Origin: Vicinamibacteria bacterium
GTDB lineage: Bacteria > Acidobacteriota > Vicinamibacteria > Fen-336 > JAGNNV01
Direction of reading: 5' to 3'
DNA: 64,000 nt
NCBI GenBank assembly: GCA_019694155.1
Contig: JAIBCN010000038.1
Location: 1 to 64,000, forward strand
How positions within the stretch are numbered: position 1 is the first letter of the stretch; each line of letters starts with the position of its first letter. This document shows positions 36,026-45,056 of this stretch, piece after piece. The translations under genes were made by a program, and so were the position numbers. The notes under the pieces were generated by a model. It was not told the DNA's origin, searched no databases, and was given only the letters and a program-made list of their open reading frames with translations.

Positions 36026-36496
36026 ATGACGATGCAACGGATCGATGGACGGCCAGGGCGCGGGCTATGGGCGATCATCCTGTTCCTCTCCGCCCTGGGT
36101 GGGACGCCTTTGCGAGCGCACGCCGCTGAGCCGCCGAGCGTCGACCTTCCCTCGCATCTCGCGCGAGTGCTGACCGAATACGAAGCGGCCTGGCAGGGGA
36201 AGGACGCCGCAGCCCTCGCCTCTCTCTTCGCCGAAGACGGCTTCGTCCTTTCGAGCGGCGTTCCGCCGGTGCGGGGCCGCGCGGCCATCGAAAAGCACTA
36301 CACCGGGCAGGGCGGGCCCCTCTCCCTCCGCGCGCTCGCCTATGCGACCGAAGGCTCCACGGGGTACATCATCGGCGGGTATGCCCGGCGGAAGGGAGAA
36401 GCCGATGTCGGCAAGTTCACGCTTACGTTGCGGAAGAACGAACAGGGCCGATGGCTGATCATGTCGGACATGGATAACGGCAATTCGAGACCGTAG
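36026..36496 (+). CDS. Secreted SnoaL/DUF4440-like protein
   Basis: The 156-residue protein has a signal peptide (GLWAIILFLSALGGTPLRAHA) and then one NTF2-like alpha/beta cone: LTEYEAAWQGKDAAALASLFAEDGFVL, the region AIEKHYTGQG and FTLTLRKNEQGRWLIMSD. This fold is used by ketosteroid-isomerase-like enzymes and by many ligand-binding proteins, and the exact role is open. The ATG at 36026 follows a clear GGAAGGAG site; an earlier in-frame start would overlap the preceding gene and destroy the signal peptide. Confidence 0.8.
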   Translation: MTMQRIDGRPGRGLWAIILFLSALGGTPLRAHAAEPPSVDLPSHLARVLTEYEAAWQGKDAAALASLFAEDGFVLSSGVPPVRGRAAIEKHYTGQGGPLSLRALAYATEGSTGYIIGGYARRKGEADVGKFTLTLRKNEQGRWLIMSDMDNGNSRP

Positions 36497-36538
36497 CGGC
36501 GTGCGGGTGCACTCCCCGCGCCGGGCCCGCGGTGACGA

Positions 36539-37306
36539 CTACTTGCGGTGTTTCGTAATGCAGAAGTCGTACACGTAGCCGCCGAGCACGCCGCCGATCA
36601 GGGGACCCACGATGGGGACCCACCACCACGAGTTTCCCGCGGAGAAGACCTCGCCGCCCCATCCCGCGACCGCGGTGAAGAGACGGGGGCCGAAGTCGCG
36701 TGCGGGATTGATGGCGTAGCCCGCGTTGAAGCCGAAAGTCATGCCGATGAGGACAACCGCCGCGCCCACCAGGATCGGCTGAAGGCGCGCTTCCGCCGCG
36801 AAGTTGTCCTTGTCCCCGAGGGCGAGAACCAGCAGGAGGAGCAAGGCGGTGCCGACGATCTGGTCCACGAGGCCGCCCGGCACGTTGCTCAGGAAGTCCT
36901 GCGGATAGGTCGCGAAGATCCCCGCGGTTGCCTTCGCTCCCGTTACCAGGCGCGTGCCGCCGTCGAAGTGGTTGAAGGCTTCGCGATAGGTGAGGAAGGT
37001 GACCGCGGCGCCCGCGAACGCCCCCGCCACCTGGGCCAGGCAGTAGGGCGCCACCTTCGACCACGGGAAGCCCCGGTGGACGGCGAGGGCCAGGGTCACG
37101 GCCGGATTCAGGTGCGCTCCCGAAACGCCGGCGGAGACGTAGATCGCCATGGTGACCGCGAGGCCCCACGCGATATTGATCGAAATGTAGGTGCCGTTCG
37201 CGTTCCCCGACAGCACCACCTGGGCCACCACCGCCGAACCAAAGACGAGGAGGACGAAGGTCCCCAGGAACTCCGCGAGCGCTTCCCGCGCCGTCCCGTT
37301 CAGCAT
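36539..37306 (-). CDS. Aquaglyceroporin, GlpF type
   Basis: The 255-residue channel has six membrane helices and both half-helix motifs of the MIP family: GAHLNPAVT and NPARDFGPR. The aspartate after the second NPAR is typical of glycerol facilitators rather than strict water channels. It should let glycerol and similar small polyols cross the inner membrane. No glycerol kinase gene is adjacent, but the place next to the glycoside-hydrolase and transporter locus would suit glycerol or glycerate derivatives released there. It ends 7 bp before the unknown secreted gene on the same strand. Confidence 0.92.
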   Translation of the reverse strand: MLNGTAREALAEFLGTFVLLVFGSAVVAQVVLSGNANGTYISINIAWGLAVTMAIYVSAGVSGAHLNPAVTLALAVHRGFPWSKVAPYCLAQVAGAFAGAAVTFLTYREAFNHFDGGTRLVTGAKATAGIFATYPQDFLSNVPGGLVDQIVGTALLLLLVLALGDKDNFAAEARLQPILVGAAVVLIGMTFGFNAGYAINPARDFGPRLFTAVAGWGGEVFSAGNSWWWVPIVGPLIGGVLGGYVYDFCITKHRK

Positions 37307-37313
37307 GTCTGCC

Positions 37314-38711
37314 TCATTTCTGCGATCTCCTTGTGGCCCCCCTCGGGCCGATCTCCAGGGTCACCGGCTCGCCGTCGAGGGGCAGCGCCGCGCTCCCCGT
37401 CCAGGAGAACAGGCTCGGCTCCGGAAGGTCCGCGGCGCTCATCATGAAGACCTTGTTCACCCGCCGCAGGTGCGCCGGTCCCGCGGCGTTCCCTGGCGGA
37501 ACCTCATCCTTCTTCGGAGGACGCGCGTGCGCGCGAACCTGAAGGGAGACGATGTCCTTCGAGGCGGTGCCGGCCGGCAAGGCCACCGAGCCCCGGAAAC
37601 AGCTGTTGGGGAAGTTGTCGGGGGAGCGGGAGATCCGGAACTCCCTGACCCCGTAGGTCGAGTCGAAGAACCGCGGCGCCTGGCCCCCGTGGGACACCCC
37701 GAGAGAGAACGTGAAGGTCGCGAATGTGGTGTCGTCCGAGGCGGTGCAGAGCTCGACCACCGTGTACCGGCTGGGGTCGAAGATGCGCTTCGAGCCAGGG
37801 GCGGGGGTTGCGGCCACGCGCTTTTCCCGGCGCGCCTCCCGCGCGGTCACCGCATAGGTCCAGGGGTTCTCGTCCATGACCTTCTCGCGCGAGGCGTCGG
37901 TCAGGTCGAAGGCGGTGGGGGCGGGCGCGAAGCGCTGCTCGGTCACCCCCCCGTCCTTGACCATGTTGTTGTCGGTGACCACGTAGAGCAGCGGATGGCG
38001 TCCCTCACGCCGGCCCTTGAAGGGGACGATCTCATGGTCCTTGCCCTGGAACGTCTCCTCGATCACGCGGCCCTCGCGGTCGAACTCGATGCCGTACACG
38101 TACTCGATGTCGGTCAGCCGGCCCCAGGTGGCGAGCAGCCGGTCCGCCGGAGTGCCGCCGTCCTCGTTGCTGAAGATCACCGAGTAGCGGATTCTCGACC
38201 CCCGCTCGGTGGCGTCGACCTCGTACCACATGAGCAGGGGCACATCCGTGAAGCGGCCGACCGTGTTGGGCCTCGCGTACAGGATCGGCGCCAGCTCCAC
38301 GGCCGTGTGTTCCGGGGCCGTGGCCGCGACCGGGGTGATCGTAACGCCGGAGATAGCGACCGATCTGGGCGCCTTCCCCCACGCGCCCGTGTCGTGGGCC
38401 AGAGTCAGGGTGTGCTTCCCGAAGGCGAGCGGACCGAGCATGACCTTGTACTCCGACGCCGAAGCGCCGCGGGTGAGGAAGAGGTGCTGCGAGTATCTGC
38501 CGTCCACTTCGAGGCGGAGCACCGCGGCCTCGTGTCCCTCGCGGCCCCAGTCGCACCCGTGGCACGAAGCGTTGATGGTCGCGATCACCTCCGCGCCTTC
38601 CTTGAGCTCGAAGGCTTCGCTGCGGATGAGGGTGGCCTCGCTGGCAGCGGCTCCGGCGGCGAAGGAGGGAAGGGCGCTCAGGAACGCGGCACAGAGCCAG
38701 TGTCTCATCAT
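37314..38711 (-). CDS. Secreted protein of unknown function
   Basis: The 465-residue product starts with a signal peptide (MMRHWLCAAFLSALPSFAAG). It then has a beta-rich domain with TINASCHGCDWGREG, where two cysteines are two residues apart, followed by a region starting PLLMWYEVDATERGSRIRY and a tail of about 40 residues. The composition suggests a jelly-roll carbohydrate-binding module in the first 130 residues. I do not recognise the family. The start is at a double ATG; the first was taken. The gene lies 49 bp from the divergent ATPase gene and 7 bp upstream of glpF, so it may be co-transcribed with the channel. Confidence 0.7.
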   Translation of the reverse strand: MMRHWLCAAFLSALPSFAAGAAASEATLIRSEAFELKEGAEVIATINASCHGCDWGREGHEAAVLRLEVDGRYSQHLFLTRGASASEYKVMLGPLAFGKHTLTLAHDTGAWGKAPRSVAISGVTITPVAATAPEHTAVELAPILYARPNTVGRFTDVPLLMWYEVDATERGSRIRYSVIFSNEDGGTPADRLLATWGRLTDIEYVYGIEFDREGRVIEETFQGKDHEIVPFKGRREGRHPLLYVVTDNNMVKDGGVTEQRFAPAPTAFDLTDASREKVMDENPWTYAVTAREARREKRVAATPAPGSKRIFDPSRYTVVELCTASDDTTFATFTFSLGVSHGGQAPRFFDSTYGVREFRISRSPDNFPNSCFRGSVALPAGTASKDIVSLQVRAHARPPKKDEVPPGNAAGPAHLRRVNKVFMMSAADLPEPSLFSWTGSAALPLDGEPVTLEIGPRGATRRSQK

Positions 38712-38760
38712 CTTTCGGTGGCGGGGAGTATAGAGTCGCGCCCCACGAGTCAAACACGCC

Positions 38761-39816
38761 ATGAGGGTTCGCTTCGAGAAAGTCGGCAAGCAGTTCGGCG
38801 CCCATCGCGCGCTGCGCGACATCGATCTCGATATCGAACCCGGCGAATGCCTGGTGCTCCTCGGTCCCTCGGGCTGCGGGAAGACGACGCTCCTGCGGCT
38901 CCTGGCCGGCCTCGAGGACGCGGACACCGGCCGAATCCTGATCGGAGAGCGGGACGTGGCGGATGTCCGTCCCGCCGATCGCGACGTGGCCATGGTCTTT
39001 CAGAACTACGCGCTTTATCCCCATCTCTCGGTTTTCGAGAATGTCGCCTTTCCCCTGAGGGCGCGCGGCGTCGCTTCCGAGGAACTCGATCGGCGGGTGC
39101 GCGCGGCGCTCTCGCGCATGGAACTCACGGCCCTCCTCGACCGGAAGCCGAGCCAGCTCTCGGGTGGCCAGCAGCAGAGGGTGGCGCTCGCCCGCGCCCT
39201 CGTCCGCAACCCCGCCGTGTATCTGATGGACGAGCCCCTCTCGAACCTCGACGCCCAGCTTCGGCTGCAGACCCGCACCGAACTCCGGCGCCTGCAGCAG
39301 GAGCTGCGCACCACCACGGTCTACGTGACGCACGATCAGAGCGAGGCGATGACGCTGGGCGATCGGATCGCGCTGCTGCGGGACGGCGCCATCGAGCAGG
39401 TGGGACCTCCGCTCGATCTGTACCGGCGCCCGTCCAGCCGATTCGTGGCGGCATTCCTCGGGAGCCCTCCCATCAACCTCTGGCCTGCGGTTGTGGGGGC
39501 TTCCGGCGCCCTCCGCGCCGCGGGCATTGAGTTCGCCCCGGGGCCGCCGAGCCGCCCCGCCCGGATCGACATCGGCGTCCGGCCAGAGGATGTGACGGTC
39601 TCGATGGAGCCGGGGCCGTCGTCGGTCGGGGGAACCGTCCTGCTCGCGGAGCCCATGGGGAACGAGACGATCGTGACACTGACGAGCGATGGAAGCCGTG
39701 TCGTGTCCCGCGCCCCCGCCGACTTCGCCCCGCGGCCGGGAAGCCCCGTGTACTTCTCCATCGCCCCCGGAAGAGCCCTGTACTTCGACGGAGAGAGCGG
39801 CCGCCGGATCGCCTGA
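38761..39816 (+). CDS. ABC transporter ATPase, MalK/UgpC type
   Basis: The 351-residue ATPase has Walker A GPSGCGKTT near residue 40, Q-loop FQNYALYPH, signature LSGGQQQRVALARAL and Walker B VYLMDEPLSNLD. A C-terminal TOBE-type regulatory domain (IDIGVRPEDVTV) marks the sugar-importer (MalK/UgpC) subclass. These ATPases often serve several sugar permeases. The nearest permeases without an ATPase are the fused binding-protein/MalF and the MalG-type proteins 7-10 kb upstream, so it is a reasonable but unproven partner. The stop is 15 bp before the palindrome ahead of the next gene. Confidence 0.93.
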   Translation: MRVRFEKVGKQFGAHRALRDIDLDIEPGECLVLLGPSGCGKTTLLRLLAGLEDADTGRILIGERDVADVRPADRDVAMVFQNYALYPHLSVFENVAFPLRARGVASEELDRRVRAALSRMELTALLDRKPSQLSGGQQQRVALARALVRNPAVYLMDEPLSNLDAQLRLQTRTELRRLQQELRTTTVYVTHDQSEAMTLGDRIALLRDGAIEQVGPPLDLYRRPSSRFVAAFLGSPPINLWPAVVGASGALRAAGIEFAPGPPSRPARIDIGVRPEDVTVSMEPGPSSVGGTVLLAEPMGNETIVTLTSDGSRVVSRAPADFAPRPGSPVYFSIAPGRALYFDGESGRRIA

Positions 39817-39830
39817 CGCGTTCAAGGATC

Positions 39831-39842
39831 TGGAACGTTCCA
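39831..39842. promoter_or_regulatory. Palindromic operator TGGAACGTTCCA, copy 1
   Basis: A perfect 12-bp palindrome with a central CG, the form seen in LacI-family operators. It is identical to 52414-52425 and stands 28 bp upstream of the -35 box of the receptor gene. The regulator is not in the window. Confidence 0.75.
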
Positions 39843-39870
39843 AGGCGCGTCGCTTGAGGCTGAAGCGGAG

Positions 39871-39900
39871 TTGACAGCCGGGAAGACCTGAGCGTATGTT
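39871..39900 (+). promoter_or_regulatory. Sigma-70-type promoter of the Oar receptor gene
   Basis: A consensus TTGACA (39871-39876) is 18 bp from TATGTT (39895-39900). The predicted leader before the ATG is about 80 bases. Confidence 0.6.
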
Positions 39901-39984
39901 GCCTCACATCCGTCAAGCGGACGTAGCGGGGATGTCTTGGTCCCTGACGATGATTCGTCCCCCGAACAATCACTGAGGAGACAC

Positions 39985-42900
39985 ATGATGAAGCGAGTTC
40001 TTATTGCGGTGATGGCGATGCTGTGCATCGTTCCCGCAGTGCAGGCCCAGGTCGACCGCGCCACCCTGTCGGGCACGGTGAGGGACTCGGGCGGAGGCGT
40101 CCTCGCCGGCGCCACGGTCACGGTCACCAACATCGCCACCAACGTGGCGAGCACGACCACCACTTCGAGCAGCGGCACCTATCTCGTGGTGAACCTCCGC
40201 TCCGGCCAGTACCTCATCGAGGCCGAGGCCAAGGGCCTCCAGAAGTCGGTCCAGAGCGTCATCCTCCAGATCGGCCAGCGCGGCCGCGTCGACATCACCC
40301 TCGGGGTCGGTCCCCTCACCGAGTCGGTCACGGTCGAAGGCGCCCAGCGCCTCCTGGATACGGGTGAGGCGACCCTCGGCACGGTCGTCGACAACGACGC
40401 GATCGGCAAGCTCCCCCTCGCCATCCGGAACTGGGACGACCTCCTCGCCCTCGTCCCCGGCGTGCAGGGTGACCGTTACACCGAGCAGGGCGGCGGAACA
40501 TCGTTCGGCCGCACCGGCGGCGTGAACGTCCATGGCGCCCGTTCCCTCCAGAACAACTTCCTCCTCGACGGCGTTGACAACAACTCCATCTCGGAGAACG
40601 TCCAGGAGCTGACCTCGCAGGTTTCCCGCCCCTCGGTCGACGCGATCCAGGAATTCAAGATCGTCACCAGCCCCTACTCGGCCGAGTACGGCCGCTCCCC
40701 GGGCGCCGCGGTCAGCGTTTCCACCAAGTCCGGCACCAATGAGTTTCATGGCACGGTGTACGACTTCTTCCGCAACGAGGCGATGGACACCATCGACTTC
40801 TTCTCGAACCGCGCGGCGGCTCTCACCAACACCACGCCGGTGAAGCCGAGCAACAAGCAGAACCAGTTCGGCGGCAACCTCGGAGGTCCGCTCGTCAAGG
40901 ACAAGGCGTTCTTCTTCGTCGACTACGAGGGCACGCGCATCACCCGCGGCGTCACCCGTCTCACCGTGGTCCCGACCGCCGATCAGCGCAACGGCATCCT
41001 GCCCGGCGTGCGCGACCCGCTCACCGGCCAGCCCTTCCCCGGCGGCGTGATCCCCGCGAGCCGCATGGACCCCATCGCGGTCGCCATCATGGGCCTCGTG
41101 CCCATGCCCAACCAGCCCGGGGCCAACAACTTCTTCCGCCAGGCCGACCTCATCGACAACTCCGACCGCGTCCTCGGTCGCCTCGACTACAAGGTGGGCT
41201 CCAATGACAGCTTCTTCGCCCGCTACATGTACTCGAACCGCGACCGCCAGATTCCCGGCGCCTTCGGCGGCGTCATCGACGGCACCGGCACCTCCGGCTT
41301 CGGCAACCAGAAGATCAAGACCAACGCCGCGGTGCTCGGCTGGACCCACATTCTCTCCCCCAGCATGGTGAACGAGTTCCGCTTCTCCTGGTCCAAGTCC
41401 GACTCGGACGCCGTTCATCAGGCCTTCGGCATCGCTCCTCCCGCGAATGCGACCATCCCCAACACGGTCACGAATCCGGTGGTGGCCGGCGGTTACGCGG
41501 GCATCACCATCGACGGTTTCTTCGGCGGCTCCGGCCTCGGCCGCCTCGGTTCTCCGGACTTCCTTCCGAAGTTCCAGCACACCCAGCAGATGGAGTTCGT
41601 GGAGAGCCTCTCCTGGCTCAAGGGCAATCACTCGCTCAAGTTCGGCGTGGACATCATGGCCCCCATGGAGAACGAGTACTACGACGTGCCCGCCGGCCGC
41701 GGCGCGATGCGGTTCCGCAACAGCTTCACCGGCAGCGCGATGGGGGACTACCTCCTCGGCTACGTCTCCGACTTCCAGCTGAGCAACGTCTGGATCGTCA
41801 ACCAGGTGCACTGGGCGTCGATGTTCTACGTGCAGGACGACTGGAAGGTGAACTCCAAGCTGACCCTGAACCTCGGGCTCCGCTATGACTTCATCACTCC
41901 CGCCATGGAGAAGAGCAACGCCCAGACCAACTTCAATCCCGCGGGCGGGGGAAGCCTGGTCTTCGCCAAGGACGGGTCGCTCCAGGAGCGCGGCCTCGTG
42001 AATCCGGACAAGAACAACTTCGCGCCCCGCGTGGGTGTCGTCTACTCCCTCGATGAGAAGACGGTCCTCCGCGGCGGCTGGGGCATCTTCTACAACCTGT
42101 TCGACCGCGTCGGTTCCGAAGATCAGCTGGCCCTGAACCTTCCCGGCCTGAACAACACGTCGATCACCCAGACCTCGGGCTCGCCCGTGTTCTTCCTGAA
42201 GAACGGGCTCCCCATCAGCCAGTTCCTCACCGCGCCGAATCTTGACCCGGCCGCCGGCCAGCTCAAGAGCAAGCGTATCCGCGCAGTGGCGCAGGACGCC
42301 CCGAAGACAACCCTGACCCAGGCGAGCTTCGGCATCCAGCGCGAGCTCATGAAGGGGGTCGTGGTCACGGCCGACTTCGTGTGGACCAAGGGCAGCAACC
42401 TCGCCTCCCTGGTGAACCTGAACCAGCCGCTGCCGAACGCGGCCGGGAACAACGCTTTGGGCGCCCTTCCCTATCCGAACTTCGGATTCGTGGAATGGCG
42501 CGCGCAGGACGCGAAGTCCGACTACAAGGGCGTCGACTTCGGCATCGAGCGCCGCTTCTCGAAGGGCTACGGCTTCGGCGTCGCCTACACTCTCGGCGAA
42601 TCGAAGGACAACGCATCCGAGCAGCTCTCCACCCAGGGCTCGAATGCGTTCCCGCAGAACGCTCGTGACTTCTCGGGCTGGTACGGCCCGAGCGACTACG
42701 ACGTCCGTCACCGCCTGGCCGTCAACTTCGTGGCCGAGCTGCCGTTCGGCAAGGGCAAGAAGTGGGCCAAGGAAGGGTTTGGCGCCGCCATCCTCGGCGA
42801 CTGGACCCTCTCCGGGATCTACACCTACCGCAGCGGACGGCCCTTTACCGTCAACCAGTCCGGCAACAACGTGGGCACCAACATGACCGGCCTGCCCAAC

Positions 42901-43263
42901 CAGATCGGCGATCCGGAGAGCGGCGTCGACCGGAGCTGCAACTCCACGACCGACTGCGCGGCGGTGGTGAAGTGGTTCAACCCCACGGCGTTCCAGGCGG
43001 TGGTGTCGGGGAACTTCGGCAACGAGCAGCGGAACCAGCTCCGGGGACCGAACTACAAGAGCTTCGACTTCACCCTGCAGCGCAGGATCAACGTCAGCAA
43101 GCGCGTCGGCGCCACCTTCCGCTGGGATGTCTTCAACGCCTTCAACACCGTGAACTTCGGCCTGCCGAACCGCAACCTCACCGACACCGCGAACGTGGGC
43201 ACGATCACGAGCCTCGGCGGCGATCCGCGGCTCATGCAGGTTTCGCTGCGGCTGACGTTCTAG
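39985..43263 (+). CDS. Oar-type TonB-dependent receptor
   Basis: The 1092-residue outer-membrane protein has a signal peptide (VLIAVMAMLCIVPAVQA) and a carboxypeptidase-regulatory-like domain (ATLSGTVRDSGGGVLAG). A plug follows (NFLLDGVDNNSISENVQEL and FKIVTSPYSAEYGRSPGAAV) and then a long barrel ending in MQVSLRLTF. Such receptors take up large substrates, often polymers or peptides, with TonB energy. The ATG at 39985 is one of a tandem pair; GAGGAG lies 4 bases before the first and 7 before the second. Upstream are a good sigma-70 promoter and the palindrome shared with the second Oar receptor. It is followed by a phosphatase and a transaldolase gene on the same strand. Confidence 0.93.
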   Translation: MMKRVLIAVMAMLCIVPAVQAQVDRATLSGTVRDSGGGVLAGATVTVTNIATNVASTTTTSSSGTYLVVNLRSGQYLIEAEAKGLQKSVQSVILQIGQRGRVDITLGVGPLTESVTVEGAQRLLDTGEATLGTVVDNDAIGKLPLAIRNWDDLLALVPGVQGDRYTEQGGGTSFGRTGGVNVHGARSLQNNFLLDGVDNNSISENVQELTSQVSRPSVDAIQEFKIVTSPYSAEYGRSPGAAVSVSTKSGTNEFHGTVYDFFRNEAMDTIDFFSNRAAALTNTTPVKPSNKQNQFGGNLGGPLVKDKAFFFVDYEGTRITRGVTRLTVVPTADQRNGILPGVRDPLTGQPFPGGVIPASRMDPIAVAIMGLVPMPNQPGANNFFRQADLIDNSDRVLGRLDYKVGSNDSFFARYMYSNRDRQIPGAFGGVIDGTGTSGFGNQKIKTNAAVLGWTHILSPSMVNEFRFSWSKSDSDAVHQAFGIAPPANATIPNTVTNPVVAGGYAGITIDGFFGGSGLGRLGSPDFLPKFQHTQQMEFVESLSWLKGNHSLKFGVDIMAPMENEYYDVPAGRGAMRFRNSFTGSAMGDYLLGYVSDFQLSNVWIVNQVHWASMFYVQDDWKVNSKLTLNLGLRYDFITPAMEKSNAQTNFNPAGGGSLVFAKDGSLQERGLVNPDKNNFAPRVGVVYSLDEKTVLRGGWGIFYNLFDRVGSEDQLALNLPGLNNTSITQTSGSPVFFLKNGLPISQFLTAPNLDPAAGQLKSKRIRAVAQDAPKTTLTQASFGIQRELMKGVVVTADFVWTKGSNLASLVNLNQPLPNAAGNNALGALPYPNFGFVEWRAQDAKSDYKGVDFGIERRFSKGYGFGVAYTLGESKDNASEQLSTQGSNAFPQNARDFSGWYGPSDYDVRHRLAVNFVAELPFGKGKKWAKEGFGAAILGDWTLSGIYTYRSGRPFTVNQSGNNVGTNMTGLPNQIGDPESGVDRSCNSTTDCAAVVKWFNPTAFQAVVSGNFGNEQRNQLRGPNYKSFDFTLQRRINVSKRVGATFRWDVFNAFNTVNFGLPNRNLTDTANVGTITSLGGDPRLMQVSLRLTF

Positions 43264-43369
43264 CCGCGACGGTCGTGAACGGCGCGTCGTCTCCCGGCCC
43301 GAGGGGCGGCGCGTCGTTCGCTTTAAGGGGCGGTCGTCGTCGTCACTCGAGCAGGATTAGCCTCGTCTT

Positions 43370-45019
43370 ATGAGAAACGCCCTTCTTGTCGCCGCCCTAG
43401 CCCTGGCTCTCGCGAGCCCGGGCCGCGGACAGACCGGACTTCCGGCTGCCCCGGCGCCCCCCGGGCCGCGCCTCGTCGTCGTGGTCTCGGTCGACCAGAT
43501 GCGATACGACTACCTGGTTCGCTTCAAGCCGCTCTTCACCGGCGGGTTCAGGACGCTCATCGACCGAGGCGCGATCTTTTCGAACGCCCGCTACCGCCAC
43601 GCGAACTGCGAGACCGGTCCCGGCCACTCGGTGATCCTCTCGGGTCGCAACGCCTGGCAGTCGGGGATCGTGGCCAACTCATGGTTCGATTCCGAGCTTC
43701 TGCGGACCGTGAACGTGGTGGACGATCCCACCGTCCTCCCCGTGGGCGGGCCCGGTCGGGGCGCATCGCCCGCGAACTTCGTCGGCTTCACCCTGGGCGA
43801 CGTCCTGAAGCACACCCGCCCCGGAGCGAAGGTGGTCGGGGTCTCCATGAAGGATCGCGCAGCCATCCTGATGGCCGGGCCGCGGGGCGACGCCGCCTAC
43901 TGGTACGAGCAGGCGACAGGCGAGTTCATCAGCAGTACCTACTACATGAAGTCCGCCCCTCCGTGGCTCGACCAGATCAACCGCCGCCGCGTGCCCGATT
44001 CCTACGGGGGCAAGTCGTGGACCCGGCTGGCCGACGACCCCGGTCTGTACCTGAAGTATGCGGGTGAGGACAACGTGCCCACCGAAGCGGATACGAAGAA
44101 CACCACTTTTCCGCATGCCCTCCCCGCCGCCGGAACCCCGGCGCTCTACGACAGTTTCCGTCGCACTCCCTTCATGGACGAGCTGACCCTGGACGTGGCG
44201 CTCCAGGCCATGAACGCGCATGGTCTTGGCGAAGACGAGGTGCCGGACGTGCTCGCGGTCGGCTTCTCCGCGACCGACGTGATCGGCCACGCCTTCGGTC
44301 CCGATTCCCAGGAGATGCTGGACCAGCTGCTGCGCCTGGACCGGATCCTGAAGCGACTGCTCGACGCGGCCGAGGCGAAAGCCGGGGCCTCCCGCACCCT
44401 CATGGTTCTCACCGCCGATCATTCGGTGATGCCACTCGTCGAGTCGCTTCAGAAGCAGGGCCTCGAGGCGCGGCGGGTGTCGCCGGGGTCGCTGCAGGCG
44501 GCGGGGATGAAGGCGCTCGAGGCGCGCTTTCCCGGCGCCAGGGACATCGTGGCCTCTTACCTGGCGCCCGATTTCTACCTGAACCTCGATTCGATCGCGC
44601 GCCAGGGGCTGCGGCGCAAGGATGTCGAGCAGACCCTCGCCGACGCGCTCCTCGCCACCGGCGACGTCGCGAAGGTCTACACCGCATCCTCGTTCGCGGG
44701 GGAGCCCCCCTCTCCGTCCGAAGATCCTTACTTCGACCCGGTGCGGCGTTCCTACTTCGCGCCCCGCAGCCCCCACGTGATCGCCCGGCTCAAGGAGTAC
44801 ATGTACCTGACTTCCTACCCTGGCGGCACCGGCCACGGGTCTTCCTATGAGTACGATCGTCACGTGCCTTTGGTCTTCCTGGGCTCGAGGATCAAGGCCG
44901 GGACGTACGAGCTGGAAACCGGGCCGGAGGACATCGCACCTACCCTCGGCCTCCTGCTCGGGATCGACTACCCCCTTCAGGACGCCCGCCGCCGCCTCAC
45001 CGAGATGATCCAGAACTGA
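43370..45019 (+). CDS. PafA-like alkaline phosphatase superfamily enzyme
   Basis: The 549-residue secreted enzyme begins with a signal peptide (LLVAALALALASPGRG). It has the superfamily core VVSVDQMRYDYL (metal site), the nucleophile T82 in NCETGPGHS, and SMKDRAAIL with K161 and R163, the residue pair that marks phosphomonoesterases of the PafA type. The late metal sites appear as GFSATDVIGHAFGPDS, LTADHSVMP and GTGHGSSYEYD. It should release phosphate from phosphomonoesters in the periplasm. Phosphodiesterase side activity is possible. It lies 106 bp after the Oar receptor, perhaps serving uptake of phosphorylated compounds. Confidence 0.9.
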   Translation: MRNALLVAALALALASPGRGQTGLPAAPAPPGPRLVVVVSVDQMRYDYLVRFKPLFTGGFRTLIDRGAIFSNARYRHANCETGPGHSVILSGRNAWQSGIVANSWFDSELLRTVNVVDDPTVLPVGGPGRGASPANFVGFTLGDVLKHTRPGAKVVGVSMKDRAAILMAGPRGDAAYWYEQATGEFISSTYYMKSAPPWLDQINRRRVPDSYGGKSWTRLADDPGLYLKYAGEDNVPTEADTKNTTFPHALPAAGTPALYDSFRRTPFMDELTLDVALQAMNAHGLGEDEVPDVLAVGFSATDVIGHAFGPDSQEMLDQLLRLDRILKRLLDAAEAKAGASRTLMVLTADHSVMPLVESLQKQGLEARRVSPGSLQAAGMKALEARFPGARDIVASYLAPDFYLNLDSIARQGLRRKDVEQTLADALLATGDVAKVYTASSFAGEPPSPSEDPYFDPVRRSYFAPRSPHVIARLKEYMYLTSYPGGTGHGSSYEYDRHVPLVFLGSRIKAGTYELETGPEDIAPTLGLLLGIDYPLQDARRRLTEMIQN

Positions 45020-45056
45020 GCGCGACACGTTCCGCGCACCCTCCGAGGTCGATCCC

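Noticed and set aside
39970-42711. A 913-codon open frame on the minus strand inside the first Oar receptor gene
   Set aside because: It is the antisense shadow of a high-GC gene. The product is low-complexity (Val, Glu, Arg, Asp), has no family motif, and the plus-strand receptor is unmistakable.
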